A DNA stretch of 64,000 nt from Hyalangium ruber (GCF_034259325.1 NZ_JAXIVS010000010.1:248001-312000), one strand, 5' to 3'; positions 25,740-34,259 are shown, numbered from the stretch's first letter. Numbers and translations are program-made. Notes: generated by a model from the letters alone, not told the origin.

Positions 25740-27080
25740 ATGGAGGAAGACCTCACGCTGCTCACGGACCTGTACGAATTCGCGATGGTGGATGCCTACC
25801 TCGACGAAGGCATGCAGGACGAAGCGGTGTTCAGCCTCTTCGTCCGTCGGCTGCCGTCGCGGCGTAACTTCCTGCTCGCCTGTGGGCTGGAAGAGGCGCT
25901 GCGCTACCTGGAGACGCTGCGCTTCACGCCGGCGGCCCTGGACTACCTCGCCTCGCTGGGCCGCTTCTCGGACCGGCTGCTGCGCTACCTGGAGCGCTTC
26001 CACTTCTCCGGGGACGTGTGCGCCGTGCCCGAGGGCACCCCGGTGTTCGCCGAGGAGCCGCTGCTGGAGGTGGTGGCGCCGCTGCCCGAGGCACAGCTGG
26101 TGGAGACCTACCTCCTCAACCAGGTCCACCTGCAGACGCTGGCGGCCTCCAAGGCCGTACGGGTGACGGAGGCCGCGGCGGGCCGTCCGGTGATGGAGTT
26201 TGGCGTGCGGCGCACGCACGGTGTGGACGCGGGGATGAAGGTGGCGCGCGCGGCCTTCATCGCGGGCGTGGGAGCCACCTCCAACGTGCGGGCCGGGCGG
26301 CGCTACGGCATTCCCGTGGCGGGCACCATGGCGCACAGCTTCGTGCAGGCCCACGAGGACGAGTTGGAGGCCTTCCGTGCCTTCAGCAGCCGCTTCCCGG
26401 AGACCACGCTGCTCGTGGACACCTATGACACGCTGCGCGGTGTGCAGCACGTGGTGCGCCTGGCGCGCGAGCTGGGCGAGGCCTTCCAGGTGCGCGCGGT
26501 GCGGCTGGACTCCGGAGACATGCTGGCGCTGTCGCGCGCGACGCGGCAGATGCTGGACGAGGCGGGGTTGCAGCGCGTCAAGCTCATCGCCAGTGGCAAC
26601 CTGGACGAGGATTCCATCCAGCGGCTGCTCTCCCAGGGGGCCCCCATCGACAGCTTCGGGGTGGGAACATCGCTGGGCGTGTCCTCGGACGTGCCCTGCC
26701 TGGACATGGTCTACAAGCTCGTGGCGTACGCGGGGAAGGACCGCATCAAGCTGTCCACCTCCAAGGTGCTCTACCCGGGGCGCAAGCAGGTGTACCGGGT
26801 GGAGGAGCACGGGGTAGCGCGCAAGGACGTGCTCGCCCGCCACGGAGAGATGGTGCCGGGGCGCCCGCTGCTGCGGCCGATGATGCGCGAAGGCAAGCGC
26901 GTGGCGGGGGCCTCGCCCTCGCTGGTGGAGATTCAGGAGCACACGCGGCGGGAGCTGTCGCGGCTGCCCCCCGAGGTCCGTCGCCTCGAGCCCCTCAACC
27001 CGCCCTACCGCGTGGAGGCCAGCCCCGTGGTGGCTTGGACGCGCGAGCAGCTCATCGAGGCGTGGGCCGCGACTCCCTGA
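25740..27080 (+). CDS. pncB: Nicotinate phosphoribosyltransferase
   Basis: A 446-residue enzyme of NAD salvage (Preiss-Handler pathway). It joins nicotinate to PRPP, with ATP hydrolysis, to give nicotinate mononucleotide. Recognisable NAPRTase signatures: TDLYEFAM near the N-terminus, the EFGVRRTHG active-site segment, GTMAHSFV, VDTYDT, VRLDSGD and the SFGVGTSLG phosphate-binding turn. Length is typical. A strong GGGGAGGAGG site precedes the ATG, and it is co-directional with trxC. No copy of the NrtR-like palindrome found at 30.7 and 34.2 kb lies upstream of trxC-pncB. It is convergent with the histidine kinase, eight bases apart. Confidence 0.95.
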   Translation: MEEDLTLLTDLYEFAMVDAYLDEGMQDEAVFSLFVRRLPSRRNFLLACGLEEALRYLETLRFTPAALDYLASLGRFSDRLLRYLERFHFSGDVCAVPEGTPVFAEEPLLEVVAPLPEAQLVETYLLNQVHLQTLAASKAVRVTEAAAGRPVMEFGVRRTHGVDAGMKVARAAFIAGVGATSNVRAGRRYGIPVAGTMAHSFVQAHEDELEAFRAFSSRFPETTLLVDTYDTLRGVQHVVRLARELGEAFQVRAVRLDSGDMLALSRATRQMLDEAGLQRVKLIASGNLDEDSIQRLLSQGAPIDSFGVGTSLGVSSDVPCLDMVYKLVAYAGKDRIKLSTSKVLYPGRKQVYRVEEHGVARKDVLARHGEMVPGRPLLRPMMREGKRVAGASPSLVEIQEHTRRELSRLPPEVRRLEPLNPPYRVEASPVVAWTREQLIEAWAATP

Positions 27081-27088
27081 CGGGCCGC

Positions 27089-28570
27089 TCAGTGAACCGA
27101 GTCCTCGCCTGTCCCCCACGCCGTGGCGGGGCCCTCGGCGCGAGGGGCTCCCTGCGTGGCGGCGCGGGCGATGGGCAACCGGACCCGGAACACGGAGCCC
27201 TGGCCGGGGGTGCTCTCCACCTCGATATGGCCACCGTGGGCCTCGACGATACGGCGCGCGACGGAGAGCCCCAGGCCCGCGCCGGGCGCTCGCTCGCGCG
27301 CCCCCCGCGCCCGCTGGAAGGCAGCGAAGAGGCGGAGCTGCTCCTCGGCGGAGATGCCGATGCCCTGGTCGGCGACGGAGAGCGCGGCCTCCTCGCCCTG
27401 ACGCTCCACGGTCACCTCCACGCGCGTGCCCACGGGGGAGTACTTCAGGGCATTGCTCACCAGGTTGTTGAGCACCTGCTCGATGCGGATGCCGTCACAG
27501 CACAGGGGCACGGGCGTCTCGGGCAGGGACAGGCGCAGCTCATGGCCCGGCCCGGTGGCCTGGTACAGCTCCACCACGGCGCGCGCCAGCTCGCGGGCGT
27601 CACGCTCCTCGAGCTGCAGCTCCAGCTTGCCGGCCTCGATGCGGGTGGAGTCCAGCAAGTCTCCCACCATGCGGTCCAGGCGCTCCACCTGCCGGCGCGC
27701 GAGCGCGAACATCTTCTGGAGGCGCTCGGGAGAGACCTCGGCGCGGCCCGGGGCGGCGAACGCGGTGGACATCTTCAGCGCGGACAGCGGGTTGCGGAGG
27801 TCATGCGCCACCCCCGCCAGGAACGTGAGCTGATCCTCCTGCTGGCGGGTGATGGAGGAGGCCATCTCATTGAAGGTGCGCGCTACCTCGCGCAGCTCCA
27901 GGGGCCCGGTCTCGGCCGCGCGGGTGCGCTTGCGCCCGGAGGCGAAGCGGCGCATGGCCTGGCGCACCTGGGCCACCGGTCGCAGAACGGCACGGCGCAC
28001 CCAGACGAGCGAGACGAGCAGCCCGATGAGGAGCAGCGCGGCGAGGATGGGGCCTCCCAGGCGGGTCAGCCGGTCCCAACGCGCGGCCTCGGCCTCGGCG
28101 TGACGGGCCTGCTTCACCTTGAGCTCGATGAGCTCTTCCAGGGAGACCAGGGCCTGATCCAGATCCGCGCCAGCCCGAGGAGACAGCCGCGCCGAGTACT
28201 CGCCATGTGCCTCCCGCTGGGCGATGAGGTAGTGCGCCACCCGCTGGCGGAGGTCGGCGATGCGCTCGCTCTCCTCCGGGGTGGTCGCGGTGCGAGAGAT
28301 CTCCTCCATGAGGGTTGTCAGCTGCGTCTCCAGGAAGAAGAGCTGACGAACCCGGTCATCCGGTGCGCCGGACAGCTCATTGCTCTGGCGGTAGTGGGTG
28401 AGGAGCTCCACCTCCAGCTCCTCGGCGAGCCGGACGCCCTCGACGCTGGAGCCGAGGCTGCCGGTGACGCGGTGCAGGTAGCTGGTGAGCAGCCAGAGCG
28501 ACGCAGCGGCCGCCAGCACGAGTACCCCAAGCACCGTCACCAGCGAGGTGAACATGGCCTTGAGGCTCAT
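27089..28570 (-). CDS. Membrane sensor histidine kinase with HAMP domain
   Basis: A 493-residue sensor kinase. TM1 (about 7-29) and TM2 (171-190) flank a helical periplasmic sensor region (four-helix-bundle-like, Glu/Leu-rich). Then come a HAMP domain (about 190-245) and a HisKA domain with phosphoacceptor His256 (FLAGVAHDLRNPL). The HATPase has an N-box (NNLVSNALKYS), G1 (DQGIGIS) and G2 (GAGLGLS). The start at 28570 has GGAGG five bases upstream. No response regulator is adjacent, so it is an orphan here. It is downstream of the VWA gene on the same strand but 164 bases away, with a possible terminator between. Confidence 0.92.
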   Translation of the reverse strand: MSLKAMFTSLVTVLGVLVLAAAASLWLLTSYLHRVTGSLGSSVEGVRLAEELEVELLTHYRQSNELSGAPDDRVRQLFFLETQLTTLMEEISRTATTPEESERIADLRQRVAHYLIAQREAHGEYSARLSPRAGADLDQALVSLEELIELKVKQARHAEAEAARWDRLTRLGGPILAALLLIGLLVSLVWVRRAVLRPVAQVRQAMRRFASGRKRTRAAETGPLELREVARTFNEMASSITRQQEDQLTFLAGVAHDLRNPLSALKMSTAFAAPGRAEVSPERLQKMFALARRQVERLDRMVGDLLDSTRIEAGKLELQLEERDARELARAVVELYQATGPGHELRLSLPETPVPLCCDGIRIEQVLNNLVSNALKYSPVGTRVEVTVERQGEEAALSVADQGIGISAEEQLRLFAAFQRARGARERAPGAGLGLSVARRIVEAHGGHIEVESTPGQGSVFRVRLPIARAATQGAPRAEGPATAWGTGEDSVH

Positions 28571-28683
28571 GAAGCCTCCACGCGCGACGGTACGAGCAGG
28601 CCTCCAGGGAATCCTTCCACGCAAGACCTCCTGGAGGAGGAACAACGCCGGGCGTGAATCTCCCCTCCTCATGGAGGCAACAA

Positions 28684-28710
28684 GCGCGCGTGGGGGGACC
28701 CGGCGCGCGC
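28684..28710 (-). terminator. Weak hairpin between VWA gene and histidine kinase
   Basis: Seven-bp arms GCGCGCG / CGCGCGC with a 13-base loop, 25 bases after the VWA stop. There is no T-run, so termination is uncertain. Confidence 0.3.
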
Positions 28711-28734
28711 CTGCTCGGAGAGGGAGCCAGGGGC

Positions 28735-29529
28735 TCAGCGCCCGAAGCCCCCCAGGGCGGTGCGGCTGAAGCTGGCGGCACCCTGGCTCACGCGCACGGC
28801 GGACTGACTGAAGACATTGAAGGCCTGGCGGATCTCCTGAGCGCTCTGGCCCGGGGTGAGGATCCACTTGTCTTCGATGCCCATGTCTCGGAACACCTTG
28901 CGGAAGTCCGTGGTGCCGTCGCTGATGCCCATGGCGGCGACGATGTGGTTCTCGGCGCGCTGCAGGTCCTTCACCAGCGCGGCGACGTCCTTGGCGCGCG
29001 AGTTCTGCGAGTGGCAATCCCCGCCGTCGGTGATGAGCAGGGTGACGGTGCGGGCGGACACGCCGTTGCGGGTGAACTCCTGGGCCTTGGCGAGCACGGT
29101 GCCCAGCAGCACCACGGTCTGGTCATACAGGGGGGTGCCGAGGCTGGGGTTGTAGTTCTTGTCATGCATCCGCACGACGTCCTCGATGGGGCGGTACGGG
29201 TTGAGGACCGAGCCGTTGAGGTAGCGGGTGTGGAAGAGGACGGTGTCGCGCTGCTTGCTGGAGAGCAGTGCGTCGAGGACGAGGTTGTGGCCGTCGCAGA
29301 CGAGCTGAGCGTTGTTGGCGTGCTGGATGCTGCCGGAGTCATCCGGCATGACAGTGACGAGGACGACCTCGCTGGACTGGACGTCATCCACGCTGATGCC
29401 GAGGCCGGCCTGGATCTGCGCGCCGAGGTCCACGACGGTGAGGGCCTGGAGGCCGGCGGGGCTGAGGACTCCCTCGGCGTGAGCGGCCTGGAAGAGCTGC
29501 GAAACCTGGGTGCCATTGCTGGTGCTCAT
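28735..29529 (-). CDS. VWA (von Willebrand A) domain protein, TerY-like
   Basis: A 264-residue cytoplasmic protein. The MIDAS metal site is visible as D63-D-S65-G-S67 (VTVMPDDSGSI). A Thr-containing second loop (SLGTPLYDQT) and the third MIDAS aspartate loop (LLITDGGDCHS) follow. This places it in the VWA family, comparable to TerY proteins that scaffold kinase/phosphatase partners. It lies 27 bases after the nicotinamidase-like gene and should be transcribed from the operator-promoter at 30678-30706. The C-terminus is Ser/Gly-rich (FSRTALGGFGR) and might be a phosphorylation target, which is speculative. No signal peptide. Confidence 0.8.
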   Translation of the reverse strand: MSTSNGTQVSQLFQAAHAEGVLSPAGLQALTVVDLGAQIQAGLGISVDDVQSSEVVLVTVMPDDSGSIQHANNAQLVCDGHNLVLDALLSSKQRDTVLFHTRYLNGSVLNPYRPIEDVVRMHDKNYNPSLGTPLYDQTVVLLGTVLAKAQEFTRNGVSARTVTLLITDGGDCHSQNSRAKDVAALVKDLQRAENHIVAAMGISDGTTDFRKVFRDMGIEDKWILTPGQSAQEIRQAFNVFSQSAVRVSQGAASFSRTALGGFGR

Positions 29530-29556
29530 GACAGTTTCCTCCCTTCTTCGTGTGGA

Positions 29557-30621
29557 TCAGCCGATGCGCAGGTCGGGCCAGCTGGCGAGCGGGGTGGTCG
29601 ACTTCACCAGGTGCATGCCGGCATCGGCGAAGCGCTTGAGCGCGGCGTCGGCCTGCGGCGTGAAGTCCGCGGCGAACCCGCCCTTGCCATCCGGCACGGT
29701 GACGGCCGACATGCAGTCGGTGAGCAGGTACACCTTGCGAGCGAGCGCGGCGTCCTGGGCGACGATCTCCGTGAGCAGGTCATCGATGGAGCTCTTCACG
29801 CAGTGGCTGGCGGCCTGGCCTGCGATGACGACGGCGTCGGCGGTGAGCAGCGTCTTGATGAACTGGGTGTTGCGCTGCGCCAGGGGCTGTCCGTCGTGGC
29901 GGCTGAGCACCTCGGGGCGCAGCACCGAGTAGTTCTCGGTGAGAGGGTTGCCACCCTTCACCTCGCACCACGACTGGCTGCTTCGAGCGAAGGCATGGAA
30001 CAGGCGGGCCTCCTGCACCACGCCGGCCAGCGCGTGCCCGTCGCCACCGAGCAGGCAGTGCGGCGGCCAGAGATAGAGGGTGTACTTCCCGGCGCGCTCC
30101 AATTCCTCGCAGTAGTACTTCACCTGCTTGAGCAGCCAGGGGTAGTTGCCGCCGCACAGCCACTTGGCCACGGCGGGGTTGGGGCGGACCTGCCCGCGCT
30201 CGATCTGCTCCCGCGTCACCTCGCGGTACGGGGTGAGCTGCTGGTCGTTCTGGTCCACCCAGAACGAGGGGAAGAAGATCTGGTAGGCGAAGTGCGTGTC
30301 GAGGGTGGTGGTGACGTTCGTGAGGGCGCCGAGGTTGCGGTACATGAACTCGGCGATGCGGCGGCTGTCATCGATGGCGCCCTTGCCGCTGCGGCCGGCG
30401 ACGTAGAGCGAGCCCTCGGGGAAGCAGAAGTCCTTCTGCACGTCGATGAGCAGCAGGTGCAGGTTGAACGTGTCGGTGGCGGACGGGGTGACGTCGTTGG
30501 CGGCGCGCCACGTGGCCGCCTCTCCCTGCAGCTTCCCGGCGTTCGGGCCGTAGCCGTAGTTGCCTGCGTTATCGGGCCGGTAGAACGACGGAAGCGGAAG
30601 CTCCTTGATCGGGTTCTTCAT
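29557..30621 (-). CDS. Isochorismatase-fold hydrolase, probable nicotinamidase
   Basis: A 354-residue cysteine hydrolase of the isochorismatase superfamily. All three nicotinamidase catalytic residues are present: Asp60 (LIDVQKDFC), Lys222 (CEVKGG) and Cys274 (GQAASHCV). A metal-site pair Asp108/His110 (TLDTH) and the nicotinamidase landmark WPPHC (185-189) are also present. It probably deamidates nicotinamide to nicotinate, feeding PncB. It is much longer than classical PncA (about 200), with an extra N-terminus of 50 residues and an insert near 120-180, so the exact substrate is uncertain. GGAGGG precedes ATG 30621. It has its own promoter with an NrtR-like palindrome, and the VWA gene follows in the operon. 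Confidence 0.82.
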   Translation of the reverse strand: MKNPIKELPLPSFYRPDNAGNYGYGPNAGKLQGEAATWRAANDVTPSATDTFNLHLLLIDVQKDFCFPEGSLYVAGRSGKGAIDDSRRIAEFMYRNLGALTNVTTTLDTHFAYQIFFPSFWVDQNDQQLTPYREVTREQIERGQVRPNPAVAKWLCGGNYPWLLKQVKYYCEELERAGKYTLYLWPPHCLLGGDGHALAGVVQEARLFHAFARSSQSWCEVKGGNPLTENYSVLRPEVLSRHDGQPLAQRNTQFIKTLLTADAVVIAGQAASHCVKSSIDDLLTEIVAQDAALARKVYLLTDCMSAVTVPDGKGGFAADFTPQADAALKRFADAGMHLVKSTTPLASWPDLRIG

Positions 30622-30677
30622 GGCTCTGCCCTCCTGACTGCGCCTGACTGCCATCCCCTTCGTGTTTCTTCTACACC

Positions 30678-30706
30678 AACATAGTGTCTGAACGACACCA
30701 TGTCAA
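30678..30706 (-). promoter_or_regulatory. Promoter with embedded NrtR-like operator (nicotinamidase-VWA operon)
   Basis: Read on the minus strand: -35 TTGACA (30701-30706), a 17-bp spacer, -10 TATGTT (30678-30683). The spacer and part of the -10 box hold the inverted repeat TAGTGT-N7-ACACCA (plus strand 30682-30700), with one mismatch between arms. The same design occurs at 34231-34259. A repressor bound here would cover the RNA polymerase site. The transcription start would be near 30671, giving a leader of about 50 bases before ATG 30621. Confidence 0.75.
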
Positions 30707-30758
30707 GTCGATGAGGCCTGGCGCTCGTCAGGCATTGCCTCGAGCGCGCACGGCGGAC

Positions 30759-32627
30759 TCAGGACATGCGCAGCCCGGTGATGTCCTGGCCGCGCACGAC
30801 GGTGAGCCCTCCTCGGGTGAGGAAGAGTCGGCAGTCGGCGTCGACGAAGGGCTCGGCATCGGGGAAGTCGCGGATGGCCTCGAGGCGACCCTGGCGCAGC
30901 TCCACCCGCGTCAACCCAACATCCGTGGCGGCGAAGAGCACATCCCCCGCGGCGCACTTGCCGCGCAGGGAGCCAAGCCACGAGCCGTCGCCTGCCTCGG
31001 CGTGAGCGCTGGCCCGCACCGCGCCATCGGCGCCCACCACGACGCAGTGGTGGACGGTGCGTCCGTTGCTCTCCTCCGCGAGGAACAGCCAGGCGTTCTG
31101 CCCCTCGAAGAGGCACTCCACGTCCACGAGCCTGCCCGCGGGCCACGGCAACACCAGGCCGTCCTTGATGCCGGAGCGCGCGGCGTCGAACACGAAGGCG
31201 CCGCGCAGGTTGCCCGCGCGGTGGAAGCCCAGCCCGAAGCGAGGCCCGACGAAGAGCCGCGTCTGCCCCTGCAGCACGTCACCGATGCGCTCGGGGCCCA
31301 GGGCGCCATCCCTCCACAGTCCGCCCGCCTGGGCCCAGTAGCGGTGGCGCAGGTTGGCCGCGAAGGCAGGGCGGCCTTCCGGAGCGTCCACGCCCAGCCG
31401 CTCCGGCGCGCGGCCTGGAGCGAGCACCGCCAGCTCTCCCCCTCTCCCCACGAGCGTCACCTCGCCCTGAAGCGCCCAGTGGAGCGACGGGTCGAGCGGC
31501 CCTTGGAGCACGGTGCGCCCATCCTCGCGTCGGTAGGCGCCATCCGCGTGATAGAGCCAGCGCAGCACGCCCTCTTCCGCGCACGCGTGGACGAGCACGC
31601 CGCGCGTGGAGAACAGCCGCGTGGCGGTCACCTCCCCGCGCGCGGCGCTCACCGGCGTCACGGTGGCGGCGGCGTGAGGGCTGCACGTCGGGCACGCGAG
31701 GCGGGCGTGCTCAACGCCGCACGAGGCGCAGGCGGTGAAGCGCAGCACGTCCAGCAGACGAGGCGGGAAGGGGCCGCGCACGTCCTCGACGAAGACCCGG
31801 TGGAGCTGGTGCAGCACGTCATCCGGGAGCGTGGCCAGCGGCAGCGCGGGCTTGGGGTACTGCACCTCTGGATGGAACACGGTGAGGCGCTGATGGACAC
31901 GGGCTGCAGGGGTGGCGCGAGGCGTCGGCGGCGAGGGCCGGTGGATGCCGCCATAGGGCCCCACACACAGCAGACTCTGCATCAGGGCCACGGTGAAGGC
32001 GTACCAGTCGCTGTCCGGCGAGGCCGGGCGGCCCGGGTTGAGAGCGGCGCCCGTGCCGGTGAGGCGCAGTGGATCCAGGAAGCGCTCGGTGAAGACGGCG
32101 GAGAGGAAGGCGCCGAACTGGAAGCTGTCGGCGTCGATGAGGTACGCCTCCGCGCCCGAGACGAGGACGTTGAGATCATTGAAGTCCCCCACCACCACGC
32201 CGCCGCCGTGGACGGCCTCCAGGGTGTGGTGCAGGCCACGCAGCACCTCGACGACGCGCGCGGAGGTGGCGCCGGAGCGCCGGAAGGCGGGGTCACTGAA
32301 GCGCCGCAGCGGCTCGACGCTCTCCAGCTTGCGCATGGCATAGCCCAGCAGGGTGCGCCCGTTGCGCCCCGTGGCCAGCGTCTGCGGCACCACCACACGG
32401 GCCGGCATCACCTTCGGAAAGGCGGGCAGCTTGCGCTGGTGCTCATCCAACCGCGCGCGGGCGGCGGCCTGCTCCTCCGGCAGCCCCTGGTAGTCCGGGT
32501 GCTCGGGAGGCTTGAAGACCTTGAGGGCTCGCCCATCGCCCAGGTCGAACACATCCGCCTCGCCGCCCTTGCCGAGCGCGCGCGTGGGGTCTACCCGTAC
32601 CTTCTTCCCTTCCAGGTAGAGGTCCAT
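30759..32627 (-). CDS. Protein kinase with zinc ribbon and C-terminal propeller-like region
   Basis: A 622-residue protein. The kinase-like domain (about 12-280) has a glycine loop (LGKGGEADVF), Lys36 (ALKVFK), a divergent catalytic loop GDFNDLNVLV in place of HRDLKxxN, and DAD (LIDADSF) in place of DFG. The metal/catalytic acids are kept, so activity is plausible. Residues about 297-313 are a four-Cys zinc ribbon (CASC...CPTC). The last 300 residues are rich in short beta motifs (WRDGALGPERI, LFVGPRFGLGF, VLFAATDVGLTRVEL) suggesting a beta-propeller sensor. Kinases with a zinc ribbon after the domain are known from TerY-P triads. ATG 32627 follows the PP2C stop by four bases, so the two are coupled. 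Confidence 0.8.
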   Translation of the reverse strand: MDLYLEGKKVRVDPTRALGKGGEADVFDLGDGRALKVFKPPEHPDYQGLPEEQAAARARLDEHQRKLPAFPKVMPARVVVPQTLATGRNGRTLLGYAMRKLESVEPLRRFSDPAFRRSGATSARVVEVLRGLHHTLEAVHGGGVVVGDFNDLNVLVSGAEAYLIDADSFQFGAFLSAVFTERFLDPLRLTGTGAALNPGRPASPDSDWYAFTVALMQSLLCVGPYGGIHRPSPPTPRATPAARVHQRLTVFHPEVQYPKPALPLATLPDDVLHQLHRVFVEDVRGPFPPRLLDVLRFTACASCGVEHARLACPTCSPHAAATVTPVSAARGEVTATRLFSTRGVLVHACAEEGVLRWLYHADGAYRREDGRTVLQGPLDPSLHWALQGEVTLVGRGGELAVLAPGRAPERLGVDAPEGRPAFAANLRHRYWAQAGGLWRDGALGPERIGDVLQGQTRLFVGPRFGLGFHRAGNLRGAFVFDAARSGIKDGLVLPWPAGRLVDVECLFEGQNAWLFLAEESNGRTVHHCVVVGADGAVRASAHAEAGDGSWLGSLRGKCAAGDVLFAATDVGLTRVELRQGRLEAIRDFPDAEPFVDADCRLFLTRGGLTVVRGQDITGLRMS

Positions 32628-32631
32628 GGCG

Positions 32632-33435
32632 TCACACCCTCTCCATGCGGCGGCGCAGGACGATGAGGGTGGTGTCATCGGCCAGCAGCCCCGGCGTGCG
32701 CACGAGGCGGCGCGCGGTGAAGTCGGCGCGGACGGACTCCCGGCCGAGCAGCGTGAGCCGACGGCGCAGCGCATCCGGGTTCTGGAAGTAGCGCTCGTTG
32801 GACCAGTACTGAGACAGCGGGCCCACCGGCTCCTCGGTCTCGGCCACCCGGGCCTCGGTGAGCTTGCCGAGGTCCACCGCGCCATCCGTGCCCAGCATCA
32901 GCGCCACCACTTCTTCGGTGGGCACGAGCGCCTGCCGCTCCAGGGGCACTGCTCCCTCGGACAGCAGCCCATAGGCGAGGTACGGCGGAGCGTTGTGGGG
33001 GAAGGGCCCCAGCGCGTGTACCTCCCCATTGAGGGCCCACAGCCCATCTCCCGCCGAGAACACCAGCGTGCGCGAGGGTGTCACCACCGCGCCCACCACC
33101 GTGAACAACAGGTGCTCACCCACGAGCGAGGAGCCCAGTTGCGAGGTAAGCGAGGAGAGGAAGCCCAGCACCTCGGCGCGCACCGTCTCGAGGAACTCGG
33201 GCGCCTCCAGGGAGATGCCCCGCTCGAGCACCGCGAGGGCCACATCGGCCACGCACCGTGCGCCGAGCTGCGCGCCCACCTCGCTATGGGCCGCGCTGCC
33301 ACACCCGTCCGTCACCACGGCGGCGAGCACGTCCCCCCGAGAACGCACGCACAGCGCATCCTGGTTGTTGCGGCCCGCGCGAGCGTGCTCGCGGCCCATC
33401 ACGGAGGCAGCGGCGATATCGAAGGCAGGAAGCAT
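32632..33435 (-). CDS. PP2C-family protein phosphatase
   Basis: A 267-residue cytoplasmic metal-dependent Ser/Thr phosphatase. Motifs: GRNNQDALCV, AAVVTDGCGS (metal-binding Asp), FSAGDGLWAL, MLGTDGAVD and the C-terminal DDTTLIVL, so the metal acids seem intact. It presumably opposes the kinase encoded four bases downstream. ATG 33435 has GGGAGAGG about eight bases upstream; an in-frame GTG nine bases earlier is less well placed. It lies 70 bases after the NrtR-like gene on the same strand, probably in one operon from the promoter at 34231-34259. Confidence 0.88.
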   Translation of the reverse strand: MLPAFDIAAASVMGREHARAGRNNQDALCVRSRGDVLAAVVTDGCGSAAHSEVGAQLGARCVADVALAVLERGISLEAPEFLETVRAEVLGFLSSLTSQLGSSLVGEHLLFTVVGAVVTPSRTLVFSAGDGLWALNGEVHALGPFPHNAPPYLAYGLLSEGAVPLERQALVPTEEVVALMLGTDGAVDLGKLTEARVAETEEPVGPLSQYWSNERYFQNPDALRRRLTLLGRESVRADFTARRLVRTPGLLADDTTLIVLRRRMERV

Positions 33436-33505
33436 GGGACACACCTCTCCCGAGCCCCGCGCACGGGGTCGGTGGAACGGGTGGGGACAGTCAGCGGTGG
33501 AGCGG

Positions 33506-34198
33506 CTACAGCTCGAAGTTGAAGCCGGCCTTCTCGAGCTGTTTGTACTTCTTGTGGTCGAACCGGTAGAGGCGCGCGGCGCGGTGGGAGACGTCCTGCT
33601 CCACCTCGTCGAGCTCCTCCAGCAAGTCCATGGAGAGGATCTTCTTGCGGAAGTTCCGCTTGTCGAGCTCGCGCTCCAGAATCACCTCATAGAGCCGCTG
33701 GAGCTGGGTGAGGGTGAACTTGGGCGGCAGCAGCTCGAAGCCGATGGGCTGGTAGCGCACCTTGCCCTTGAGCCGCTGGAGCGCCGTGGCGAGCACGTCC
33801 GAATGGTCGAACGCCAGCTTCGGCGTATCCCAGACGGAGAACCAGGCCGCCTCGCGCGCGTCCGTCGCGGCATGCACGACGTTGTGGTCGCTCAGCTTCA
33901 CCAGGGCGAAGTACGCCACGGTGACGACGCGCCCCCGAGGGTCCCGGCTCGGCTCTCCGAAGGTGTAGAGCTGCTCCAGGTGGCTGGGGCGGATGCCGGC
34001 CTCCTCCGCCAGCTCCCGGCGCGCCGCGTCCTCCAGCGACTCCTCCATCCGAACGAAGCCGCCGGGCAGCGCCCACTTGCCCACGAAGGGCTCCACGCCC
34101 CGCTGGATGAGGAGCACCTTCAGGTCTCCCTCATCCATCCCGAACACCACGCAGTCCACCGTCAAGGCGGGCCGTGGGTACTCGTAGGTGTGGCTCAC
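33506..34198 (-). CDS. nrtR: NrtR-type Nudix transcriptional regulator of NAD metabolism
   Basis: A 230-residue protein with an N-terminal Nudix domain and a C-terminal winged-helix-like DNA-binding region ([28 protein letters not shown]), the NrtR architecture. NrtR proteins repress NAD salvage/synthesis genes and release DNA when they bind ADP-ribose. The Nudix box here is complete (G-x5-E-x7-REL-x-EE-x-G, [10 protein letters not shown]...), whereas many NrtRs have lost it, so hydrolase activity may persist. I start at GTG 34198 (AAGGAG seven bases upstream) rather than GTG 34228, which would sit at or before the predicted transcription start. It probably autoregulates through the palindrome at 34235-34253 and controls the site at 30682-30700. 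Confidence 0.88.
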   Translation of the reverse strand: MSHTYEYPRPALTVDCVVFGMDEGDLKVLLIQRGVEPFVGKWALPGGFVRMEESLEDAARRELAEEAGIRPSHLEQLYTFGEPSRDPRGRVVTVAYFALVKLSDHNVVHAATDAREAAWFSVWDTPKLAFDHSDVLATALQRLKGKVRYQPIGFELLPPKFTLTQLQRLYEVILERELDKRNFRKKILSMDLLEELDEVEQDVSHRAARLYRFDHKKYKQLEKAGFNFEL

Positions 34199-34230
34199 GC
34201 GCGCTCTCCTTGGGTATCCCGTCAACACAA

Positions 34231-34259
34231 AACATAGTGTTGAGGCGACACTAAGTCAA
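34231..34259 (-). promoter_or_regulatory. Promoter with embedded NrtR-like operator (nrtR-PP2C-kinase operon)
   Basis: Read on the minus strand: -35 TTGACT (34254-34259), a 17-bp spacer, -10 TATGTT (34231-34236). The palindrome TAGTGT-N7-ACACTA occupies 34235-34253 with perfect six-base arms. The 32 bases from AACATAGTGT onward closely match those at 30678-30709. Transcription would start near 34224, giving a short leader to GTG 34198. Confidence 0.78.

Noticed and set aside
27035-28657. A 540-codon plus-strand frame opposite the histidine kinase
   Set aside because: The minus strand has all histidine kinase boxes; the plus frame has none and no ribosome site.
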